Source: Clostridia bacterium (lineage in GTDB: Bacteria; Bacillota; Clostridia; Saccharofermentanales; UBA5734). Taken from it: a stretch of DNA of 9,881 nt. This document shows, one piece after another, positions 1-6,560 of this stretch; the first letter of the stretch is position 1, and the number at the start of each line of letters is the position of its first letter. The notes under the pieces were generated by a model. It did no database searches and was not told the DNA's origin. It was given only the letters and a program-made list of their open reading frames with translations. Position numbers and translations under genes: made by a program. The DNA is taken from assembly GCA_018056585.1 (NCBI GenBank), contig JAGPFK010000027.1:1-9881 (forward strand). The letters run 5' to 3'.

Positions 1-1
1 G

Positions 2-820
2 CCCAAACAGCTCAAGCAGCACGCGCTTCAAAAAAGTTGGCTCCGCGTCACCCGGCCCGGTCTGCGAGGATTGATCAACTGGTATACACGTGAGGCCGGC
101 GTCCGCCAGCTGGAGCGTGAATTGGCTCACATCTGCCGCCGCGCAGCCATCTTAATTGCAGAACAAGGATTGAAAAAGGTTGTTGTAACCGATAAAAACA
201 TCGAAGAGCTGATCGGTAAAAAGAAATATCGCTATGAAAAGGCTCAGAAAGAAGATCAGGTTGGTGTTGCGACCGGTCTGGCCTGGACCTGGGCTGGCGG
301 CGATACACTTTTAATCGAAGTCAACGTCATGCCTGGTACGGGAAAGCTTGAATTAACAGGCCAGCTTGGGGACATTATGAAAGAATCCGCCAAAGCTGCG
401 GTGACTTATATCCGATCCCAGGCTGAAGGGCTTGGCATTGACAGTCAATTTGCGGTCAATAAAGACATCCATATCCACATCCCTGAGGGTGCCACACCTA
501 AAGAGGGACCATCTGCCGGCATCACTTTGGCGACAGCTTTGGCCTCCGCATTGAGCGGGCGGCCCGTTCGCCACAATGTGGCCATGACCGGCGAAATTAC
601 CTTGCGAGGCCGCATTTTGCCCATTGGCGGCCTCAAAGAAAAAGTCATTGCCGCGCATCGGGCCGGCTTGGATACGGTGCTGATACCGGCTGAAAATGAG
701 CGGGATATCGACGAGATTCCCGAAACGGTGTTGAAAAAAATCAAGGTCATACCCGTTACCGAAATGAAACAGGTTTTTGACTATGCCTTGGTTCCGCCCG
801 GCGATGCAAAATCAACCTGA
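2..820 (+). CDS. lon: ATP-dependent Lon protease, C-terminal part (5' end outside window)
   Basis: LonA is a cytoplasmic AAA+ protease that degrades misfolded and regulatory proteins. The frame is open from base 2, and the visible 272 residues are roughly the last third of a protein that is usually about 770-800 aa. Residues 1-75 cover the end of the AAA+ alpha-helical subdomain, including the conserved stretch YTREAGVRQLERE with the sensor-2 type arginine. The rest is the S16 protease domain. The catalytic Ser is in PKEGPSAGIT (residue 171 of the fragment, bases 512-514). The catalytic Lys is the second Lys of GGLKEKV (residue 214, bases 641-643). Their 43-residue separation matches E. coli Ser679/Lys722. 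MTGEITLRG is also conserved. The protease domain is intact and ends in a short tail, VPPGDAKST. The gene converges on potD with a 10-base gap. An internal TTG at base 71 is not the start, because Lon homology continues upstream of it. Confidence 0.97.
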   Translation, partial: PKQLKQHALQKSWLRVTRPGLRGLINWYTREAGVRQLERELAHICRRAAILIAEQGLKKVVVTDKNIEELIGKKKYRYEKAQKEDQVGVATGLAWTWAGGDTLLIEVNVMPGTGKLELTGQLGDIMKESAKAAVTYIRSQAEGLGIDSQFAVNKDIHIHIPEGATPKEGPSAGITLATALASALSGRPVRHNVAMTGEITLRGRILPIGGLKEKVIAAHRAGLDTVLIPAENERDIDEIPETVLKKIKVIPVTEMKQVFDYALVPPGDAKST

Positions 821-830
821 TCATTTAGCT

Positions 831-1967
831 TTAATTGGCCAGGACTGTTTGCCAAATTTCAGCGTAAAGCGCATCGATTGTTTCATTTGAATAATAGACC
901 TCAAGTGTGTCAATCGTTTCATCGTCCGGATAATAGTTGGTGTTTCCTGTGATCTCAGGCGGCAACTGGTTCAAAACATCGATATGCGGAGAGGAATAGC
1001 CAACATAAACGGCATTCATTAAGGCGATGTCCGGCTGGTACATGAAGTTTATAAAATCATGCGCGCCTTTTGGATTTTTTGCATTCTTGGGAATACACAT
1101 CATATCGATGGAAAGGTTGGACCCATAAGGTAAGACATACTGGAGCATTTCAGGGTCTGCCCCTTCTTCCTGAAGCCTTTGTTGACAGACGACATGATCG
1201 CCGGACCACGCCACACCAGCCAGGAGCTCGCCGGATACATATTTGTCTTTTAGCTCATCAATGCCGACCAACGGACGCACTGTTTTGCGTTGTTGAATCA
1301 ATAGTTGCTTCGCTTCTTCCAGTTCTTTCGGATCCGTGCTGTTCAGGCTGTAGCCCAGATAATTGAGGGCGACGCCGATGGATTCGCGCATACTGTTATA
1401 CATGCCAACCCGGCTTTCCATTGATGGATCGAAAAGAACACGCCAAACCTCCTGCGGACTTTTGCTGGAAATGGGTTCTAATTCATCTACATTGTAAATA
1501 AGGCCGACTGTACAGTACATGTAAGGTACGGCGTATTGGAAGATCTGTTCACTGATGGCCGGATCCGGATCCAATTGAATGGACTTCAAACGTGTATCCA
1601 GGTATTGCGTGACGTTTGGTAATTGATCTATATGAATCGGCTGTAGTTTATCTTCCTTCATCAGTCGGACCACCATATAATCTGATGGGAAAATCACATC
1701 ATAAGACTCTTTGTCCAGTTTTGGATACATGCTTTCATTATCCGAAAACGTTAAATAGTTGACTTTATACTGGGGATAGGCTTCCTCAAAAGCTTTAATC
1801 ACATCTTCAAGCGGGTAATCACGGCCGTATAGTGTGTAGGTGTCCTGCTCGCGGCACATATACTCCCCCCAGTTGTAAATGATGAGCGGTTCGCGGTTGT
1901 CTTTACTGCAGGCGGTCATTCCCGCCAAAAGTGATAACAACAGGATAAAAATACATATTTTTTTCAT
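831..1967 (-). CDS. potD: Spermidine/putrescine ABC transporter, substrate-binding lipoprotein PotD
   Basis: This is the extracellular receptor that captures polyamines and delivers them to PotBC. It has 378 aa, near the usual ~350. A lipoprotein signal peptide covers residues 1-19 (MKK, hydrophobic core, lipobox MTAC), so Cys20 would be lipidated and the protein anchored outside the membrane. The family motif YNWGEY lies at 31-36 and SDYMV at 95-99. Trp254 and Asp257 in GVAWSGD match the aromatic/acidic ligand-binding region of PotD/PotF proteins. YPDDETIDTLEVYY near the C-terminus is also typical. The ATG overlaps the potC stop by 4 bases (ATGA), with GAGGAG 7 bases upstream. It is the last gene of the operon. 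Substrate choice between spermidine and putrescine cannot be settled from sequence; the assignment to the polyamine class is firm. Confidence 0.93.
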   Translation of the reverse strand: MKKICIFILLLSLLAGMTACSKDNREPLIIYNWGEYMCREQDTYTLYGRDYPLEDVIKAFEEAYPQYKVNYLTFSDNESMYPKLDKESYDVIFPSDYMVVRLMKEDKLQPIHIDQLPNVTQYLDTRLKSIQLDPDPAISEQIFQYAVPYMYCTVGLIYNVDELEPISSKSPQEVWRVLFDPSMESRVGMYNSMRESIGVALNYLGYSLNSTDPKELEEAKQLLIQQRKTVRPLVGIDELKDKYVSGELLAGVAWSGDHVVCQQRLQEEGADPEMLQYVLPYGSNLSIDMMCIPKNAKNPKGAHDFINFMYQPDIALMNAVYVGYSSPHIDVLNQLPPEITGNTNYYPDDETIDTLEVYYSNETIDALYAEIWQTVLAN

Positions 1968-2764
1968 GAAAGAACTCCTCCATTGGTTTTCTTTTTTATA
2001 TCACGCCCCGAACGAGCATTGACCAAGAGCAGCAAAGCCAGGACGACAACAAAAAGGATGGTTGATAAAGCGTTGATTTGTGGATTTACGCTTTTTCTGG
2101 CCATTGAGTATATGGTAATGGCTAATGTAGAAATCTGATTGCCGGCTGTAAAATAACTGATGACAAAATCATCGATGGATAACGTAAAAGTCAGGATCAG
2201 GGCTGTGACAATACCTGGCATGATTTCAGGCAAAATCACCTTTAAAATAGCTTCCGCCGGACGACAGCCCAAATCAAGCGCTGCTTCGAAGAGATTGCGA
2301 TCCAGCTGGCGCAGTTTCGGCGAAATAGACAAGATGGCGTAAGGGACGTTGAAAGCAATATGAGCCAGAAGTAAAGTCGCAAAGCCTGTTTCCATATGAA
2401 TAAAGTAGAACAAAAGCATAAGCGAAATACCGGTAACCAAATCAGGTGTAACATTTGGAATATACGTAATCGTCATAATGGTCTGACGCCATCGCCGTTT
2501 CATTGCATCCAGCCCAAGGCAGGTCATGGTCGACAGAACCGTTGAGACAAGAGCTGAGATAAGAGCAACCAGCAAAGTGACTTTTAAAGCATCCAAAATG
2601 TCCTGATTTTGAAAAAGTTTGCGGTACCAATCTAAAGTAAAACCACCCCAGACTGCACGCGATTTCGCTTTGTTAAACGAAAAGATAATCAAAACAAGAA
2701 CGGGCGCATACAGGAAGATAAAGATCAGAGTCATGTAGATTCGGCTGGAGAGCTTACGCATCAT
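1964..2764 (-). CDS. potC: Spermidine/putrescine ABC transporter permease PotC
   Basis: This is one of the two membrane subunits forming the polyamine channel. It has 266 aa, the usual PotC length. I see about six hydrophobic segments (roughly 8-30, 62-86, 97-121, 127-150, 180-205, 232-250). The cytoplasmic EAA loop that docks on the ATPase is at 159-185 (FEAALDLGC...ILPEIMPGI), followed by the PotC-typical SIDDFVISYFTAG at 196-208. The start is the first of two adjacent ATG codons; AGAGGT lies 8 bases upstream. It overlaps the potB stop by 4 bases (ATGA, 2761-2764) and potD by 4 bases (1964-1967), which suggests translational coupling. No frameshift or missing motif was seen. Confidence 0.94.
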   Translation of the reverse strand: MMRKLSSRIYMTLIFIFLYAPVLVLIIFSFNKAKSRAVWGGFTLDWYRKLFQNQDILDALKVTLLVALISALVSTVLSTMTCLGLDAMKRRWRQTIMTITYIPNVTPDLVTGISLMLLFYFIHMETGFATLLLAHIAFNVPYAILSISPKLRQLDRNLFEAALDLGCRPAEAILKVILPEIMPGIVTALILTFTLSIDDFVISYFTAGNQISTLAITIYSMARKSVNPQINALSTILFVVVLALLLLVNARSGRDIKKKTNGGVLS

Positions 2765-3672
2765 GCTAAAATACCTCTTTCGCTGTTTTCTTTCTCATAC
2801 CGCGTTAAAACCCGCATACTGGCCAGGACAAAAACCAGAAGCAGAATGGATAGGGCCGAGCCCGTTGTCATATCGCGAGAAACCATATATTGGCGTTCAA
2901 TCGCGTTTCCGATCAGAAGATAGCGCCCGCCGCCCAGAAGATCAGGTATGAGAAAAGTCGTCATAGCCGGCATAAAAACCATATTGATTCCTGAGATAAT
3001 ACCCGGCATGCTGAGCGGCAGAATGACGCGCCAAAACGTTTGAAAACGGTTGGCACCCAAATCTTCAGCCGCCTCGATGACCCTGGGGCTGATTTTGACC
3101 AGTACAGAATGGATGGGAAGCACCATAAAGGGCAGATAATTATAAACCATGCCCAGGCCGATGCCAAAATCGTTGTAAAGAAATTGGATCGGTTCAATGC
3201 TGAAATAAGCCAGCAAACTGTTAATAATGCCGCGGGGCTCAAGCAAAGCCAGCCAGGCATATGTTCTCAGCAGGGCGTTCATCCACATCGGCATGACGAA
3301 AAGGAAAAGAAGCAAGCTGCCGTTTTTTGGGCGCTTTTGGGCTTGATTGGCAAGAAACAGAGCAACCGGATAACCAAGCAGCAAACAAATGATCGTACTG
3401 ATCAGCGCGATTTCCAGGGACTTCGCGAAGATATTGACGTAAATTGGCACCCGGATGTCTACATGAAAAAAATCTTTGAGGTGAAAAAAGTTGAGAGAGA
3501 CCGCGTCTTTCATTGAAAAGACGCGCCTGAATCCATCAAGAGTAAAGTATAACCGTCCGGATGAATCATAGGCTGTAAAGGCGTAGAAAGCAACTAAAAA
3601 GAGGGGGGCCAAGGTAAAGACAACGATCCAGAGTAAATAAGGATAGGCCAGACTTTTCATCGATTTTACCAT
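2761..3672 (-). CDS. potB: Spermidine/putrescine ABC transporter permease PotB
   Basis: This is the second membrane subunit of the polyamine importer, pairing with PotC. It has 303 aa, slightly longer than the common 275-290. The extra length lies in the first external loop (about 35-78), which carries an aromatic-rich stretch around FFHLKDFFH. I see about six hydrophobic segments, and the EAA loop is at 199-225 (IEAAEDLGANRF...LPLSMPGI). RTYAW at 136-140 and the GGGRYLLIGNAI region at 247-258 are family-typical. GAGGAG lies 8 bases before the chosen ATG. A second in-frame ATG four codons on (MKS) has poorer ribosome-binding-site spacing. The gene starts inside the last codons of potA (7-base overlap, 3666-3672). 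Confidence 0.94.
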   Translation of the reverse strand: MVKSMKSLAYPYLLWIVVFTLAPLFLVAFYAFTAYDSSGRLYFTLDGFRRVFSMKDAVSLNFFHLKDFFHVDIRVPIYVNIFAKSLEIALISTIICLLLGYPVALFLANQAQKRPKNGSLLLFLFVMPMWMNALLRTYAWLALLEPRGIINSLLAYFSIEPIQFLYNDFGIGLGMVYNYLPFMVLPIHSVLVKISPRVIEAAEDLGANRFQTFWRVILPLSMPGIISGINMVFMPAMTTFLIPDLLGGGRYLLIGNAIERQYMVSRDMTTGSALSILLLVFVLASMRVLTRYEKENSERGILA

Positions 3673-4862
3673 TTCTTGTACTCCTCACTCTCAAAATCAA
3701 TGCTTCCCTCATCTTCATCACTCTTTTTTCGATCCGGCGAATAGTCAGATTTAGCCATAACGTGAATATCTTCGGGACCAAAAGTCAGGCCAACTGTGCT
3801 TCCCTCTGCGCATCGATCGGTACTTTGAATCATCCATTCGAATGAATCTGTTGCAACAATCATCTCATAATGGACGCCCTTGAAAACAACAGATGTCACG
3901 ACACCGCAGATCGTTTGATCAGAAGGCGGCACAATCTTTATATCTTCTGGCCGGATAACCACATCGACCGCTTCATCAGGGAAGCGCCGATCAACACAAG
4001 CATAAGATCGGCCGGCAAAAGAGACAAGATAATCTTGTTTCATATAACCTGGAAGGATGTTGCTCTCGCCAATAAAATCGGCAACAAAGGCATTTTTCGG
4101 TTCATTGTAAATATCAACAGGCGATCCGATTTGTTGAATGACGCCGCTTTTCATGACAATGATCGTGTCTGACATGGTCAGGGCTTCTTCCTGATCGTGT
4201 GTCACATAAACAAATGTAATACCAAGATTTCTCTGCATTTCTTTAAGCTCGATCTGCATTTCCTTTCTCATTTTAAGGTCCAGCGCGCCCAGGGGCTCAT
4301 CCAGCAAAAGGACTTTTGGCTTATTCACAATGGCACGGGCTATGGCGACGCGCTGCATTTGGCCACCGGACAACTGGTCAATCCAGCGATCTTCATAACC
4401 TTCAAGATCAACCATTTTCAGTGCCTGCTCAACGCGGGCTTTGATTTCGCTCTTTGGCACTTTTTTGATGGCTAAACCAAAAGCAATGTTATCAAAAACA
4501 TTTAAATGGGGGAATAAAGCGTAGCTTTGAAAGACCGTGTTCACCTGGCGCTGATAAGGCGGTGTCTGAAGCATGCTGGCTCCTTCAAAATAAAGCTCGC
4601 CCGAGTCAGGCTGTTCAAAGCCGGCCAGGATGCGTAGTGTGGTTGTTTTGCCGCAGCCGCTCGGACCTAACAAAGTAATAAACTCGTTATTCCGGATGTA
4701 AAAAGTAATGTCTTTCAAGACAGGAATTTGATCAAATGTTTTGTTGATTCTGATCACTTCGATAATGTGCAACGAACCAGTTGCGTCAGGCAGATATTGA
4801 ACCGGCTTCTTCTGATGATTTTTTTGTGGCCGGTTCCCATTTTTCTTTGTCCATGATTGCAT
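3666..4862 (-). CDS. potA: Spermidine/putrescine ABC transporter ATPase PotA
   Basis: This cytoplasmic ATPase powers polyamine uptake through PotBC. The protein is 398 aa; PotA proteins are usually about 350-380. The nucleotide-binding domain is complete: Walker A GPSGCGKT at 66-73, Q-loop Gln112 (FQSYALFPHL), signature LSGGQ at 164-168, Walker B VLLLDEP at 184-190, D-loop GALD at 192-195 and H-loop His222 (VTHDQEEAL). A C-terminal TOBE-type regulatory domain spans about 265-370 (VVIRPEDIKI, TFGPEDIHV). Two extensions are odd. The first is about 30 N-terminal residues rich in Lys/Asn/Gln before the usual IIEVIRINKTF start. The second is a 25-residue charged, mostly acidic tail. The long start is supported by GGAGG 8 bases upstream of the ATG at 4862, and no later ATG precedes Walker A. 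It lies 15 bases after the regulator and overlaps potB by 7 bases. Confidence 0.95.
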   Translation of the reverse strand: MQSWTKKNGNRPQKNHQKKPVQYLPDATGSLHIIEVIRINKTFDQIPVLKDITFYIRNNEFITLLGPSGCGKTTTLRILAGFEQPDSGELYFEGASMLQTPPYQRQVNTVFQSYALFPHLNVFDNIAFGLAIKKVPKSEIKARVEQALKMVDLEGYEDRWIDQLSGGQMQRVAIARAIVNKPKVLLLDEPLGALDLKMRKEMQIELKEMQRNLGITFVYVTHDQEEALTMSDTIIVMKSGVIQQIGSPVDIYNEPKNAFVADFIGESNILPGYMKQDYLVSFAGRSYACVDRRFPDEAVDVVIRPEDIKIVPPSDQTICGVVTSVVFKGVHYEMIVATDSFEWMIQSTDRCAEGSTVGLTFGPEDIHVMAKSDYSPDRKKSDEDEGSIDFESEEYKKW

Positions 4863-4877
4863 CCCAATAACCTCCGA
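4863..4877 (-). promoter_or_regulatory. potA ribosome binding site in the regulator-potA gap
   Basis: The whole 15-base gap between the regulator stop and the potA ATG is taken up by a strong GGAGG followed by an 8-base spacer (TTATTGGG). It supports the longer PotA start with its unusual N-terminal tail. There is no room for a promoter or terminator, so potA shares the regulator's transcript. Confidence 0.7.
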
Positions 4878-5417
4878 TTAAAAACTGGGTGGTGTCGAAA
4901 CCCAGAGAACACGGGCGCGACGTTTACCATTGTTGACAAGTGCATGTGGCTCACTGGGATGAATAATAAAACTATCCCCTTTCCGAGCTTTGAGGATGCG
5001 CTGTCCAATATGAATCTGGATCACACCTTCCAGAACGTATCCGAATTCTTCTCCTTCATGCGGATTATCCGGATAGGTTGATCCGCCTGGTTCCAGGGTC
5101 AGAAGAATCGGTTCCATCATATTTTTTTGGGCATTCGGAACAAGCCAGCAAACGTGGCTGCCCATTTCAGCATCTTGCTTTGTTGCGTAATCCATCTCGC
5201 TAAAAACGATTTTTTCATCGACTTGCTCCTGAAAAAACCGGGTCAAATCCGTACCAAGCGATGATAGAATATCCATCAGAGTGGCAATAGACGGGGAGGT
5301 CAGATTTCGTTCCAATTGCGAAATAAATCCCTTGGATAATTCACAACGATCGGCCAATTCCTCTTGGGTCAGATTATTAGCCAGGCGTAAATATTTGATT
5401 TTTTCGCCAATATTCAA
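4878..5417 (-). CDS. XRE-family transcriptional regulator with C-terminal cupin domain, probable polyamine-responsive repressor of the pot operon
   Basis: A 179-aa DNA-binding regulator. Residues 6-60 form an XRE/Cro-type helix-turn-helix (LTQEELADRCELSKGFISQLE), and about 106-172 form a small cupin_2 barrel. Its motif PHEGEEFGYVLEG (119-131) and His158 in SEPHAL are typical metal- or ligand-site residues. The architecture is that of PuuR-like amine-responsive regulators, and in Clostridia such a gene commonly heads potABCD. Here it is the first gene, 15 bases before potA. The start is TTG at 5417: an in-frame TAG lies only five codons upstream and no ATG precedes the helix-turn-helix. A GGGGGT ribosome binding site stands 8 bases before it. 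The ligand and the self-repression are inference; the fold and operon position are clear. Confidence 0.92.
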   Translation of the reverse strand: MNIGEKIKYLRLANNLTQEELADRCELSKGFISQLERNLTSPSIATLMDILSSLGTDLTRFFQEQVDEKIVFSEMDYATKQDAEMGSHVCWLVPNAQKNMMEPILLTLEPGGSTYPDNPHEGEEFGYVLEGVIQIHIGQRILKARKGDSFIIHPSEPHALVNNGKRRARVLWVSTPPSF

Positions 5418-5433
5418 GCCAAAGAACCCCCAC
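5418..5433 (-). promoter_or_regulatory. Ribosome binding site of the regulator, fixing a TTG start
   Basis: Read on the - strand, GGGGGT sits 8 bases before the TTG codon, and the nearest upstream in-frame codon that could extend the frame is blocked by TAG at 5433-5435. This leaves TTG as the only credible start. A weak start codon would be expected to keep regulator levels low relative to the transporter genes, whose starts are all ATG. Confidence 0.65.
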
Positions 5434-5524
5434 TACATTATTTGCTTGGCAGCTGTGTTTGAACGACTCCACTTATGAACGTTTATGCGATTGCAACAGT
5501 TTTTATCTTTTATTGCAGGCATTT

Positions 5525-5556
5525 ATTACTAAACTTACAGTTTACCATTACTAAAC
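5525..5556 (-). promoter_or_regulatory. Probable operator: direct and inverted GTTTA repeats just after the pot promoter
   Basis: Read on the - strand, the 10-mer GTTTAGTAAT occurs twice without mismatch (5556-5547 and 5534-5525), 22 bases apart, about two helix turns. Between them is an inverted half-site TAAAC (5544-5540), so half-sites alternate in direction roughly every 10-12 bases. One half-site pair forms the perfect palindrome TAAACT-TAC-AGTTTA (5530-5544). The block covers about +5 to +36 of the predicted transcript, a usual place for a blocking repressor. Binding by the adjacent XRE-cupin protein is inferred from proximity. Confidence 0.6.
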
Positions 5557-5566
5557 ATACGCGAAC

Positions 5567-5595
5567 ATTATAGCGATTGATTGACGAGCTGTCAA
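5567..5595 (-). promoter_or_regulatory. Consensus sigma-A promoter of the regulator-potABCD operon
   Basis: On the - strand, TTGACA (5595-5590) is followed by exactly 17 bases and then TATAAT (5572-5567). This is a full 12/12 match to the vegetative sigma factor consensus with optimal spacing. Transcription would begin near 5560 and give a leader of about 143 bases before the TTG start. So strong a promoter suggests that expression is limited by repression, which fits the repeats found just downstream. Confidence 0.85.
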
Positions 5596-5603
5596 CAAAA
5601 AGG

Positions 5604-5632
5604 TTGATTTTTTCTGATTTCGAGCTTATCAT
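5604..5632 (+). promoter_or_regulatory. Probable sigma-A promoter of proB
   Basis: TTGATT (5604-5609) is followed by 17 bases and then TATCAT (5627-5632), matching consensus at 4/6 and 5/6 with ideal spacing. Transcription would start near 5639, some 30 bases before the proB ATG. Its -35 element lies back to back with that of the pot promoter, only 8 bases apart across an A-rich stretch. It is clearly weaker than the pot promoter. No other good + strand candidate was found in the gap. Confidence 0.55.
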
Positions 5633-5651
5633 GACAAATACGATGATAGAT

Positions 5652-5668
5652 GGAGGGTCAAATACTGA
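5652..5668 (+). promoter_or_regulatory. proB ribosome binding site with long spacer
   Basis: GGAGGG at 5652-5657 precedes the ATG at 5669 by 11 bases, longer than the 7-8 bases seen for the other genes here. An in-frame TGA ends at 5668, directly before the ATG, so the start cannot lie further upstream. The next in-frame start candidate, GTG three codons on, would be even farther away. Confidence 0.6.
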
Positions 5669-6559
5669 ATGGATAATGTGAAGGCCGCTGAAAAGTCGCC
5701 TGTCAGAAAGCAGCTGACGGAAGCAAAACGGGTCGTTATTAAAGTAGGGACCTCAACAATAACGCATGAAAATGGCCGCTTTAATTTAACCAATCTTGAA
5801 CATCTGTGCCGATCGATTGCCAATCAAATGAATCAGGGCCGGGAGATCATTCTGGTTTCTTCTGGCGCGATTGGTGTCGGGGTTGGACGGTTGCGTTTGC
5901 CGAAAAAACCGGAGGCCATGCGAGAAAAACAAGCTGTGGCGGCGGTTGGCCAATGTGAGCTGATGAGCATGTATGGACGCTTACTTTCAGACTATCATTA
6001 TGTTGTTGCGCAGATTCTGCTCACAAAGGACGACGTTGATGATCCTATCACACGTGAAAACATCTGCAATACATTTGAGGCGTTGCTTGAACAAGAGATT
6101 TTACCCATCGTCAACGAGAATGACACGGTTTCTACACACGAAATTTATCACAATGGGACATTCGGCGATAATGATGCTCTATCTGCCATTGTTGCCCGGC
6201 TGGTTGGTGCCGATCTTTTGATTATTCTGTCAGATATAGACGGATTGTATGATAAAGACCCACATCATCATGAAGATGCCCTGATGGTTGATACCGTTTA
6301 CCACATCGATGAAGCCATAGAAAAACTGGCAGGAGATGTAGGCAGCTTGCTTGGGACGGGTGGCATGAAAACGAAATTAATGGCAGCCAAAATCGCCTCT
6401 GAAGCAGGCATTCATACCGTTATCGCAAATGGTTCAGAATCCCGGATTGTAGATGCCATTCTGGATGGCCGCCAGGTCGGCACCTTATTTATGGCGAAAG
6501 AGACAGAATGCTGCTTAAGAGATGAGGATGAGTCGGATCGCGGCTTGTTTGCGATCTGA
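5669..6559 (+). CDS. proB: Glutamate 5-kinase (gamma-glutamyl kinase), form without PUA domain
   Basis: It phosphorylates L-glutamate with ATP to gamma-glutamyl phosphate, the first and normally proline-inhibited step of proline synthesis in the cytoplasm. The 296-aa protein is a complete amino-acid kinase fold: KVGTST at 25-30 and SSGAI at 64-68 (nucleotide/substrate loops), NENDTV at 149-154 and FGDND at 165-169 (glutamate site), SDIDGLYDKDP at 188-198 and GTGGMKTK at 229-236 (ATP binding). It ends soon after VGTLF, so the roughly 100-residue PUA domain of E. coli-type ProB (367 aa) is absent; shorter kinases of this kind are known in Firmicutes. About 20 extra residues precede the usual start of the fold. 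No proA lies next to it in the window: downstream is the convergent PBP gene, whose stop is one base away. It is probably monocistronic. Confidence 0.95.
   Translation: MDNVKAAEKSPVRKQLTEAKRVVIKVGTSTITHENGRFNLTNLEHLCRSIANQMNQGREIILVSSGAIGVGVGRLRLPKKPEAMREKQAVAAVGQCELMSMYGRLLSDYHYVVAQILLTKDDVDDPITRENICNTFEALLEQEILPIVNENDTVSTHEIYHNGTFGDNDALSAIVARLVGADLLIILSDIDGLYDKDPHHHEDALMVDTVYHIDEAIEKLAGDVGSLLGTGGMKTKLMAAKIASEAGIHTVIANGSESRIVDAILDGRQVGTLFMAKETECCLRDEDESDRGLFAI
6533..6559. terminator. Hairpin spanning the proB stop at the convergent proB/PBP junction
   Basis: TCGGATCGC (6533-6541) and GCGATCTGA (6551-6559) can pair as a nine-base-pair stem with one G-U pair and a nine-base loop. It includes the proB stop codon and begins two bases after the PBP stop on the other strand. 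There is no T-run on either side, so it is not a classic intrinsic terminator. It may act as a shared 3'-end structure for both transcripts, or it may be chance within coding sequence. Confidence 0.35.
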
Positions 6560-6560
6560 T

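Noticed and set aside
3040..3516. A 158-codon open frame on the + strand opposite potB
   Set aside because: It is fully antisense to a well-supported permease gene, has no credible ribosome binding site, and its composition (many Gln/Lys/Asp/His) mirrors the complement of membrane-helix codons.
5418..5450. GCCAA/TTGGC inverted repeat around the regulator ribosome binding site as an RNA switch
   Set aside because: Only five pairs with a 23-base loop, which is at chance level; kept only as a remark in the leader finding.
5631..5681. A 16-codon ATG frame overlapping the proB start, possibly a leader peptide
   Set aside because: It starts at or inside the predicted -10 region, so it would lie upstream of the transcript start, and it has no ribosome binding site. 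It carries no proline or glutamate run suggesting attenuation.
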